A stretch of 20,188 nt of DNA. It comes from CALARM01 sp964431735. Its GTDB lineage: Bacteria; Vulcanimicrobiota; SpSt-956; JAKJGF01. A program made the translations under genes and the position numbers. The notes beneath the pieces were generated by a model. It saw only the letters and a list, made by a program, of their open reading frames with translations, did not search any database and was not told where the DNA came from. This document shows, piece by piece, positions 7,306 to 13,082 of the stretch. How positions within the stretch are numbered: position 1 is the stretch's first letter; each line of letters opens with the position of its first letter. The stretch spans positions 1 through 20,188 of the forward strand of contig CAYSLJ010000131.1 in assembly GCA_964431735.1 (NCBI GenBank), given 5' to 3'.

Positions 7306-8829
7306 TTATATCTGTTCCATTATCTTAATAAGACTTGATGCTTCCAGTTTTGCTCCTGTTGCTTCCTGTATTTTTTCCTGCCAGAGCTTAAGGCCTCCGT
7401 CTTTATAATATTTTTCCTTTAAAAACGTCAGAAAATCAGGTGAAAATATGGTATCATGATGTTCTTTATAATAATTTATTGTCTGATATGCTATGATCTC
7501 GGCTAACAGATAGTTCTGCAGATAAAGAGGGTGTGTCGTATAAACAGGATCATAGGCCCATGAAAAATCTTCCGGAAGATCAAGGAAAAGATGTTTCTTT
7601 ACATATTCTTTATAACGGCTGTTAAGATCTCCTTCAGGATTTTCATAAATGGAATATTCAAAGAGACAGTCATTTATAATACGTCTGTACCAGTAGCAGT
7701 TTTTAAGTCTGTTCTGGGAGAGAAATGTTTTTATGACTTCTTCGGAAATATTAAAATATTCTCCGAGCCACTCTTTATCACTCATAAATTTCTGGAATAT
7801 ACAGGCCATGCCTTCTTTAAAGTAATCAGGTTCACCTGTGCCTATTATGAATGACGGGGTCTGAATAAAACAGTTATGAATAGCATGGCCGAATTCATGG
7901 TAGAGAAATTCATACCAGTTATAACCTTCCTGGGGATTTGCAAGAACTCTTACATCTTTTCCCGGATCCATGGTAATACTTATTCCTCCGTAAGGAATAT
8001 CACAGTATTCAACCCTTATAGGCAGATCTGTTGTAGATAGTTTGAACTTTTTGAATAAATGTTCTATTGATTTAATTATTCCTTCTTGGGGAAATAAACT
8101 GTCTTTTAGAGATGACAGATATTTATGCTGGTAGTATTTAATATCCCACAGATAAACTTTATCTGTAGAGAGTTTTTCTTTACAATCTTCAACCAGTTTT
8201 TTATATGGTTTTTCCGTAAGATTTAAAATTTGATCGAATAATGTGAAAATTGTTTCTTTATCTAAATCTTCCAGGAAGAAACAAAGCTCTCCGTAATGTT
8301 TATAACCCAGAGGTTTTACTTTTTCATTCCTGAGACTGCAAAGCAGAGCAGTTTCGCTTTCAATTTCTTTACCCAGGTCTGTAAGTGCTCGCCATGCAGA
8401 TTCCCTCTGTTTCCTATTATCTTCTTTTTCAATTATATTATAAAGAGTACCTCTGTCATATGATTGCCCATTGATTACCGGGGTAAAATTTATAATCTGA
8501 CAATCCAGTTTGTTTTTCAATGCAAAAACTTCAGGCTCGGAAGACACTCTCGCACTCAAAAACTCCTGTTTGAGTAATTCTAATTTTCTTTTGAGTAATC
8601 TGTCTTCTACTTTTGGTAACCAGTCTTCTACTGTAAATCGATATTCAGGGTTAAGCAAGATCATGGATCTTTCTTCATCTATAATATTCGGATCCTTATA
8701 TGCCATCTTTAAGATTTGATTCCAGTAAGAAGCCGACCTCTGTTGAAAATTATCCTGTAATTCCCTTTCAATCTTATCAACCAGATTACTCAGATCTTCC
8801 TGGTTATTAATCTGAATTTTCAACATCAT
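7306..8829 (-). CDS. M3-like oligoendopeptidase (PepF/thimet-type zinc peptidase)
   Basis: The 507-residue protein carries the gluzincin motif H311-E-F-G-H315 (WYEFLYHEFGHAIHN) and a third zinc ligand Glu339 in FKEGMACIFQKF. The helical N-terminal half contains LRNEKVKPLGYKHYGEL, as seen in M3 and the related M2 peptidases. No signal peptide is visible, so it is probably cytoplasmic and trims oligopeptides. It is shorter than typical PepF (about 600 residues). The exact start is uncertain: two adjacent ATGs (8827-8829 and 8824-8826) and a TTG (8821-8823) follow an all-G SD (AGGGGGG) that is best spaced for the later codons. It has its own promoter (8880-8908) and terminator. Its position between tldD and the octapeptide-repeat gene allows a link in peptide processing, but that is inference. 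Confidence 0.85.
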   Translation of the reverse strand: MMLKIQINNQEDLSNLVDKIERELQDNFQQRSASYWNQILKMAYKDPNIIDEERSMILLNPEYRFTVEDWLPKVEDRLLKRKLELLKQEFLSARVSSEPEVFALKNKLDCQIINFTPVINGQSYDRGTLYNIIEKEDNRKQRESAWRALTDLGKEIESETALLCSLRNEKVKPLGYKHYGELCFFLEDLDKETIFTLFDQILNLTEKPYKKLVEDCKEKLSTDKVYLWDIKYYQHKYLSSLKDSLFPQEGIIKSIEHLFKKFKLSTTDLPIRVEYCDIPYGGISITMDPGKDVRVLANPQEGYNWYEFLYHEFGHAIHNCFIQTPSFIIGTGEPDYFKEGMACIFQKFMSDKEWLGEYFNISEEVIKTFLSQNRLKNCYWYRRIINDCLFEYSIYENPEGDLNSRYKEYVKKHLFLDLPEDFSWAYDPVYTTHPLYLQNYLLAEIIAYQTINYYKEHHDTIFSPDFLTFLKEKYYKDGGLKLWQEKIQEATGAKLEASSLIKIMEQI

Positions 8830-8879
8830 CCCCCCTATCAGGTACTGTTAAACTTTTTTCAATACTTATGAAGTATTTC

Positions 8880-8908
8880 ATTTTAACATATAGATAAAAA
8901 ATTTACAA
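8880..8908 (-). promoter_or_regulatory. promoter of the oligoendopeptidase gene
   Basis: On the - strand a -35 TTGTAA (8903-8908) is followed by a 17-bp spacer and a -10 TAAAAT (8880-8885). It lies about 50 bp upstream of the start codons and just after the terminator of the preceding gene, exactly where an independent promoter is expected. Confidence 0.6.
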
Positions 8909-8921
8909 TATAAATAGGGTA

Positions 8922-8952
8922 CAAAAAAATAAGCAGAGGTAGAAACCTCTGC
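8922..8952 (-). terminator. rho-independent terminator of the octapeptide-repeat gene
   Basis: GCAGAGGT (8933-8940) and ACCTCTGC (8945-8952) form a perfect 8-bp stem with a 4-nt loop. On the - strand it is followed by TTATTTTTTT, 35 bp after the stop at 8988. The + strand side also has a T5 run, so it could work in both directions. Confidence 0.88.
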
Positions 8953-8987
8953 CTGTTTTTCTATCAAATCGGTGTTATGAGGTTCAG

Positions 8988-9932
8988 TTACCAGATCATA
9001 GCAGTTCTAATTTTATCTTCTATTCTATCAATTTCAAGATTTATTTCAGATAGTCTCAATCTTACATCTTCTTTCCAGTAACCTGTTTCATAGTAATTAT
9101 CTCCCCCCTCAAGATTGTTGGTATAAAGGAGGGCCTCTTCTTTGAGTTCATAGAGTCTATTTTTAAGTGTTTCAAATTCTTCTTTTTTCTGTCTTATCTT
9201 TTCATTTTCTATTCTTTCTGTTTCTTCTCTGTTTGCTTTTTCTGTTTCTATTCTGTTATTTACATCCTGCAGTTTATCTTCTATAGTGGCTTTCTGGTCA
9301 TCATCTGTAGATTCTGCAAGCTGTGATTCCAGAGAGCTTTTCTCGTTATGTAAACTTTCCAGATTATTGTCATGTGCTCTCAGAGCAGCGTCTCTGTGTG
9401 CCTCAAGCTGTGAAATCTTTGCTTCAGTGTCCAGCCCTGCTGACACATCTCTGTTTCCGCCCAGATCATTCCATGCAGTGTCAAGTTTATTGAATATTTC
9501 TCTGAAATCCTGCCTGTCTTTCTGAAGGTCTTCCTTTTCTTCTTCCTGTCTTAACCGTTCATCTTCAGGCTGTGCTATTCTGGCAAGTTTATTTGCGTCT
9601 GATATAAAGGGATCTATATAATTATACAGGTCTCCATCCAGTATTGCTTTGTCGGAATCCCAGAGAAAAGAACTGACATCATTAATATCCCTCGTTCTTC
9701 CGAATGGTATTTCTACAGGACTGCTCCATGGCATTTCTCTCGTATTGCTCCATGGTATTTCCACCGGGGCGGACCATGGATTTTCTATCTGATTGTTCCA
9801 TTGAAATTCCCTGGGACTGCTCCATTGAAATTCCCTGGGACTGCTCCATTGAAATTCCCTGGGACTATTCCATTGAATTTCGAAAGGATTGTATCTATGT
9901 GATGAGAGATGTTTTATGTGAAAATTATCCAT
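8988..9932 (-). CDS. unrecognised protein with eight Trp octapeptide repeats and a coiled coil
   Basis: This 314-residue protein starts at ATG 9930-9932 with SD AGGAGG (8-nt spacing). Residues 18-81 are eight tandem octapeptides of pattern E-x-(Q/P)-W-(S/N)-x-x-(R/V/I). Units 2 and 3 are identical (EFQWSSPR), and the last has Phe in place of Trp. Residues ~115-310 are highly charged and helical (LRQEEEKEDLQKDRQDF and similar), predicted coiled coil, ending in RTAMIW. No signal peptide or membrane segment is visible. I recognise no family. The repeats could be a ligand-binding or self-assembly tail on a coiled-coil scaffold. It is a single-gene unit with a promoter at 9975-9980 and a strong terminator. 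The other large coiled-coil protein (14538-19832) also begins with a low-complexity head. Confidence 0.8.
   Translation of the reverse strand: MDNFHIKHLSSHRYNPFEIQWNSPREFQWSSPREFQWSSPREFQWNNQIENPWSAPVEIPWSNTREMPWSSPVEIPFGRTRDINDVSSFLWDSDKAILDGDLYNYIDPFISDANKLARIAQPEDERLRQEEEKEDLQKDRQDFREIFNKLDTAWNDLGGNRDVSAGLDTEAKISQLEAHRDAALRAHDNNLESLHNEKSSLESQLAESTDDDQKATIEDKLQDVNNRIETEKANREETERIENEKIRQKKEEFETLKNRLYELKEEALLYTNNLEGGDNYYETGYWKEDVRLRLSEINLEIDRIEDKIRTAMIW
9690..9881 (-). repeat. 24-bp in-frame tandem repeats, eight units
   Basis: The DNA encoding the eight octapeptides repeats every 24 bp. It is nearly perfect over about three units (9803-9876, with TGCTCCATTGAAATTCCC recurring) and degenerate toward the C-terminal side. 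The gradient suggests recent expansion near the N-terminal end by slippage or unequal crossing-over. Confidence 0.85.
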
Positions 9933-9974
9933 CTTATGCGCCTCCTTGAAGAACTTTTATTCTAATTATTTTAT

Positions 9975-10030
9975 ATTATATATAGAAAATCTTAAAAAAA
10001 TCTTAAAAAAAACTTAAATTTTTTTAAAAT
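9975..10030 (-). promoter_or_regulatory. promoter with phased A-tracts before the octapeptide-repeat gene
   Basis: On the - strand a perfect TATAAT (9975-9980) lies 42 bp before the start. Upstream of it, CTTAAA followed by long A-runs recurs at 9991, 10002 and 10013, a period of 11 bp. Helically phased A-tracts bend DNA and resemble UP elements. No clear -35 hexamer is seen. The same AT-rich stretch follows the stop of the HEAT gene (10046), where no GC-rich terminator hairpin is visible. Confidence 0.5.
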
Positions 10031-10045
10031 TTTTATATTTCTCAA

Positions 10046-11230
10046 TTAATCAGGTGATATAATATTTATTATTGCTGCAGAAGCCCATATGTCATATTTA
10101 TTATCTTTAAGAAATTTCTCCAGAATAGCTATACTTTTAGGATTGGACAGTTCTCCTATTGCCCGTATAGCTTCTGTTCTGACATTATAGTTTTTATCTT
10201 CAAGGGATTTTACTATGAGTTCCTGCATTTTTATAAGTTTTAATTTTCCTGCAGCATTCAGGGCAGCTGCTCTCACTGAAGTATTGTTATCTTTAAGAGC
10301 AGCAGAAAGAATTCCTGTGACAGAATTATTACCTGCCCTCCCTATGGCCTCCATTACTGCAACTCTTACAGTCGGATTTTTATCACCTGCATGTTGTTTT
10401 AAGACTTCCAGTGAACTGTTATCTTTTATACAACCCAGGGCTTTTATTGTATCAATTTTAAAAGCTTCTTTTTTTAACATCTTTTCCAGAGAAGGTACTG
10501 CAGAAGGGGAACCGATTCTCCCCAGGCCTTCTATTGCTGAATAAACAACCCATGTGTTTTCATCTGCCAGACTTTTCTCCAGAAGCGGTAAGGATGAAAT
10601 ATCTCCTGCTTTTCCCATAGCTATAGCAGCAATGGATCTTACTCCCGGATTTTTGTCTTTAATGGATTTTTTTGCAAGGGTTATATTATTCGTAAACATA
10701 ATTTCTTTTAAAGCCGAATCAATAAAACATCTTACTAAAGGATCTTTATCTTTTGATACGTTTTTCAGCGCATCTATTGAAGAAGGAAGATGAAATTCGA
10801 GTAAAGCCCTTGCCGCAGTGACTCTTATTTCAGGATCATCGTCTTTTAATGACTCTTCAATCATTGGAACTACAGCAGGATCTTCTGTCTCTGCCAGGGC
10901 CTGTATGGCAGCACTTCTTACAGAACTGTTTCTGTCATCCAGATATTTTCCCAGCAAAGATATAATAGAATTATCCTTATGTTTCCCCAGAGCAATAAGA
11001 GCTTCTCCTTTTACTCTTATATCATTATCATTAAGTGCCTGTTGAAGCAGAAATATGGAACTTTTATCCTGAAGGTTCCCCAGCACACCCATTAAAACAA
11101 GTTTTTTGTTTATATCAGCTTTATAAATATTTGTCTTCAAAATCTGCCAGCATTGATTTTCTATATCTGCAGCATATAATAAGTTTGCAGTAATTACTAT
11201 CATTATAAAAATACAGATTGCTTTCTTCAA
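10046..11230 (-). CDS. secreted HEAT-repeat protein
   Basis: The 394-residue protein starts at TTG (11228-11230) with SD AAGGAG (8-nt spacing). Residues 1-20 form a Sec signal peptide (MKKAICIFIMIVITANLLYA, then A-D). From residue ~30 to the end there are about eleven HEAT/PBS-lyase-like repeats of about 31 residues, recognised by repeated D-x-x-x-x-V-R-x-x-A-x-x-A-L-G segments (for example DDRNSSVRSAAIQALAE). It is therefore an extracytoplasmic alpha-solenoid, probably a protein-binding scaffold; no catalytic residues are apparent. It lies 56 bp downstream of the TlpA-like selenoprotein gene on the same strand, likely in one operon, so the two may act together outside the cytoplasm. Confidence 0.85.
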   Translation of the reverse strand: MKKAICIFIMIVITANLLYAADIENQCWQILKTNIYKADINKKLVLMGVLGNLQDKSSIFLLQQALNDNDIRVKGEALIALGKHKDNSIISLLGKYLDDRNSSVRSAAIQALAETEDPAVVPMIEESLKDDDPEIRVTAARALLEFHLPSSIDALKNVSKDKDPLVRCFIDSALKEIMFTNNITLAKKSIKDKNPGVRSIAAIAMGKAGDISSLPLLEKSLADENTWVVYSAIEGLGRIGSPSAVPSLEKMLKKEAFKIDTIKALGCIKDNSSLEVLKQHAGDKNPTVRVAVMEAIGRAGNNSVTGILSAALKDNNTSVRAAALNAAGKLKLIKMQELIVKSLEDKNYNVRTEAIRAIGELSNPKSIAILEKFLKDNKYDIWASAAIINIISPD

Positions 11231-11254
11231 AGGTTATTCTCCTTCTGGTTTATT

Positions 11255-11282
11255 GTAACATGTGTGACGCGTCACACGTTAC
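11255..11282. repeat. palindrome built on the GTGACGC heptamer
   Basis: A perfect 14-bp palindrome TGTGACGCGTCACA (11263-11276) is flanked by GTAAC (11255-11259) and GTTAC (11278-11282), extending the dyad to 28 bp. It fills most of the 56-bp gap between the selenoprotein gene and the HEAT gene. The sequence is related to the heptamers in the dispersed elements. There is no T-tract, so it is not a standard terminator; in RNA it could form a processing or stability hairpin. Confidence 0.7.
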
Positions 11283-11286
11283 TGCC

Positions 11287-11820
11287 TTATTCGTAAGCTT
11301 TCTTTATTACGTCTTCCGACGGCACTCCGTTCTCACGATATACTATTTTACCATTAATGTCCACCAGAATATTCAGCGGAATATACTGTACTTTATAAGC
11401 AGTAGCAGTCTTTCCTTCAGGATCGAGTAATGTATTATACTTGATGCCTTTTGTCTTTATAGTTTCCTCTATAGTTGATTTTTCTTCACCGCAGTTGATC
11501 GAAAGTAGCTCTATCTGTTTTCCTTTATAACTCTCATATAATTTGTTTAATTCAGGAACCTCCTGAATACAGGCTCCTCATCCGCTTGACCAGAAAACAA
11601 TATGAACTGCTTTTTTGCCTCTTAAACTATGGAGTTCGACTGTTTCCCCTGACATATCAGTCAGAGAGAAATTAAGAGCCATATTATCTTTTTCGACTCC
11701 TTCTGTCCCCTGAACTGTTTGTGTCTGAGAAACCGGAGCAGTCGGAGCAGTTGTCTCTGTTTTCTGCCCCTGACAGCCGGCAAGCATAAGAATACATAAT
11801 AATATAAATAATTGTCTCAT
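11287..11820 (-). CDS. TlpA/ResA-like thioredoxin-fold lipoprotein, selenocysteine-containing (TGA recoded)
   Basis: Read through the in-frame TGA at 11578-11580, the gene encodes 177 residues ending at TAA 11287-11289. It starts at ATG 11818-11820 with SD GAGAGGTGA (7-nt spacing). Residues 1-16 are a lipoprotein signal (LMLAG-C16), followed by a Thr/Pro/Gln-rich linker. Residues ~48-177 match TlpA/ResA: NFSLTDMSGETVELHSLRGK, then HIVFWSSG-Sec81-G-A-C84-IQEVPEL at the active site, and QYIPLNILVDING with the cis-Pro loop. Normal relatives have W-C-x-x-C; here the first Cys is Sec, giving a U-x-x-C redox pair, and the preceding Trp is Gly. The fold continues convincingly for 96 residues after the TGA, and a SECIS-like hairpin follows it. 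The likely role is thiol-disulphide exchange at the membrane surface. A plain stop reading would leave an 80-residue stub. A sequencing error from TGT/TGC is the alternative. Confidence 0.85.
11551..11580 (-). promoter_or_regulatory. UGA codon and bacterial SECIS-like stem-loop
   Basis: On the - strand the TGA (11580-11578) is followed by 10 nt and then a perfect hairpin: TTCAGGA, loop GGT, TCCTGAA (11567-11551). A 17-nt hairpin with a GGU apex about 10-11 nt after UGA matches the minimal SelB-binding SECIS of E. coli fdhF in size, spacing and loop sequence. The loop guanines are the feature recognised in bacterial SECIS elements. The hairpin also encodes conserved thioredoxin-fold residues (FWSSG-Sec-GAC then IQEVPE), so it is constrained twice. 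Confidence 0.75.
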
Positions 11821-11860
11821 ATATCTATCACCTCTCCGGTTCAGAATATAAATATTTCTC

Positions 11861-11881
11861 CCGTTACGCATCACGCGTCAC
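11861..11881 (-). repeat. solo heptamer array (3 units)
   Basis: On the - strand the array reads GTGACGC, GTGATGC and GTAACGG, followed by GAG as in the full elements. The terminal inverted repeats are absent. It lies about 40 bp upstream of the selenoprotein start, so it would be in the 5' untranslated region or promoter. It is probably a remnant of an element or an independent seed of the heptamer. Confidence 0.7.
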
Positions 11882-12025
11882 CTGTGACGAATTAATTAAT
11901 GACTATATTTATAACTTCTATGATAACCATATATGTCCTTCATTATAAATATAAAAAGTCAGGAGGATTTTGCATTACTCTGAAGAAATTATGAACTTTC
12001 ATTTTTATAAAAGCTGGTGATTTTG
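11882..12025. other. divergent intergenic region before the GT2 gene
   Basis: This AT-rich spacer separates the - strand selenoprotein gene from the + strand glycosyltransferase. -10-like matches exist both ways (TATAAA at 11944-11949 on +, TATAGT at 11902-11907 on -), but neither has a clear -35. On + an AGGAGG at 11961-11966 precedes a possible tiny frame, ATG 11991 to TGA 12020 (MNFHFYKSW). Its stop overlaps the GTG at 12017, so it might be a leader peptide. Confidence 0.35.
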
Positions 12026-12745
12026 TTGGCAGAAAAAGAGATACCTTCAGTATCTATAATAGTACCCACTTACAATGAGAAAGATAATCTTCCCGACCTT
12101 GTAAAGAATATATTTTCTGTTGTGAAAAAAGATAAATTTGATGTGGAAATTGTCATTGTTGATGATAATTCGCCTGACGGAACTGGTGATGTGGCCAGGA
12201 AACTGGGGGAAAAATATTCACTTCAACTTGTGACCAGACCTGAAAAATCAGGACTCTCTTCGGCAGTTCTGGATGGTATAAAAAGCGCAAAAGGCGATAT
12301 TATCGGTGTTATGGATGGAGATTTAAGTCATGATCCTGTTATTATACCTAAAATGATAGATGCCATAGCAAGACAGAAAAATCAGCTTGTAGTGGGAAGC
12401 AGATATATTAAAGGAGGGAAGATAGAAAACTGGCCTCTTTCAAGAAGAATAATTTCCTGGGTAGCAGTACTTATTGCTTTCCCTTTTACCTGTGTGAAGG
12501 ATAGAACGTCAGGCTATTTCTTTTTTAAACGGGATATACTGGACGGAGTAACTCTGGATCCGAAAGGATTTAAAATAGGACTTGAAATTATGGTAAAAGG
12601 AAATTATAAAAGATGGAAAGAAATTCCATATACGTTTAAAAACCGCACTACAGGCAAAAGCAAAATGAATGTTGACGAAATAAAAAATTATCTCTCTCAG
12701 TTGAGGAGTTATATTTTCTATAAGAAGCAACTTACAGTAAAATAA
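12026..12745 (+). CDS. polyprenyl-phosphate-mannose synthase-like GT2 (DPM1-like)
   Basis: This family 2 glycosyltransferase is about 239 residues long. It has the N-terminal SVSIIVPTYNEKDNLP strand, V-D-D-N-S-P-D-G-T, the metal-binding D-G-D in GVMDGDLSHDP, the GSRYIKGGKIENWPLSRR segment, D-R-T-S-G and a C-terminal R-T-T-G-K-S-K-M. This set is typical of dolichol-phosphate mannose synthases of the short, soluble bacterial/archaeal type with no extra membrane domain. It would transfer mannose (or another hexose) from a nucleotide sugar to a polyprenyl phosphate at the inner membrane face. The start is uncertain: TTG 12026 has GGTGAT five nt upstream, whereas an in-frame GTG at 12017 overlaps that SD and has none of its own. 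The product would suit the TMTC-like transferase at 650-2815. Confidence 0.85.
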   Translation: MAEKEIPSVSIIVPTYNEKDNLPDLVKNIFSVVKKDKFDVEIVIVDDNSPDGTGDVARKLGEKYSLQLVTRPEKSGLSSAVLDGIKSAKGDIIGVMDGDLSHDPVIIPKMIDAIARQKNQLVVGSRYIKGGKIENWPLSRRIISWVAVLIAFPFTCVKDRTSGYFFFKRDILDGVTLDPKGFKIGLEIMVKGNYKRWKEIPYTFKNRTTGKSKMNVDEIKNYLSQLRSYIFYKKQLTVK

Positions 12746-12774
12746 TTTATCAGTGTGTCATGTGAACGAAATCC

Positions 12775-12798
12775 AGTAAATTTCTTCGTAAAATTACT
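12775..12798. repeat. AT-rich stem-loop after the GT2 gene
   Basis: AGTAAATTT (12775-12783) and AAAATTACT (12790-12798) pair with one mismatch around a 6-nt loop, 29 bp after the stop codon. There is no T-tract, so termination is doubtful. Confidence 0.35.
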
Positions 12799-12820
12799 CC
12801 TGTTCAAAATTTATTTAATA

Positions 12821-12829
12821 TGTTATAAT
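12821..12829 (+). promoter_or_regulatory. extended -10 promoter of the small membrane peptide
   Basis: TGTTATAAT is a perfect extended -10 element (TGn-TATAAT) lying 38 bp before the ATG of the small gene. A TTCAAA at 12803-12808 is a possible but closely spaced -35; extended -10 promoters need little -35 contact. Confidence 0.6.
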
Positions 12830-12866
12830 AAATAGTTAAAATTATAAAAAAATCAGGAGAATTTAT

Positions 12867-12974
12867 ATGATGCTTATCAGATTGGTTATTTTGTTCTTCA
12901 GGGTACTGATAGTATTAATCCGTTTTTTATGGAGAATAATAAGACGGAAAACCAGAAAATCCAGAATCTGGTAA
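12867..12974 (+). CDS. 35-residue Arg-patterned hydrophobic peptide
   Basis: The ATG at 12867 (or the next codon, 12870) follows SD AGGAGA at 12855-12860, and a perfect extended -10 lies upstream, so this short frame has all its expression signals. The peptide begins MMLIRLVILFFRVLIVLIRF and ends in a basic tail RRKTRKSRIW. Arginines fall at residues 5, 12, 19 and 26, exactly seven apart, so they form one stripe on a hydrophobic helix about 25 residues long. Size and composition resemble small membrane peptides such as type I toxins (TisB class) or regulators of membrane proteins, but I recognise no family and see no clear antisense RNA. It sits alone between the GT2 and the oxidoreductase gene. 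Confidence 0.6.
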   Translation: MMLIRLVILFFRVLIVLIRFLWRIIRRKTRKSRIW

Positions 12975-13082
12975 TTTTAAAGAAGAGAAAAATACTGTTA
13001 AATCCTCTCTCACACCTTCCGGCAATCGTTATGGGTAAAGATTATCCAGAGTCATAGCTATTAATATATGTTGTTCGGTGAA

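Noticed and set aside
7055..7328. Short frames of 60-71 codons on both strands in the tldD-upstream spacer
   Set aside because: They have no SD, overlap a terminator and have random-looking composition.
9690..9881. CRISPR-like regular 24-bp repeats
   Set aside because: The units are contiguous with no spacers, stay in frame and encode a clear octapeptide repeat.
11263..11276. CRP-like site TGTGA...TCACA
   Set aside because: The two half-sites are separated by 4 bp, whereas CRP/FNR-family consensus sites of this type have 6. The sequence is better explained as a palindromic form of the local GTGACGC heptamer.
11578..11874. Short 98-residue protein as the complete gene
   Set aside because: It starts upstream of the real SD and lipoprotein signal and stops inside the thioredoxin active site. 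The continuing frame encodes the rest of the fold, so this is a partial reading of the selenoprotein gene.
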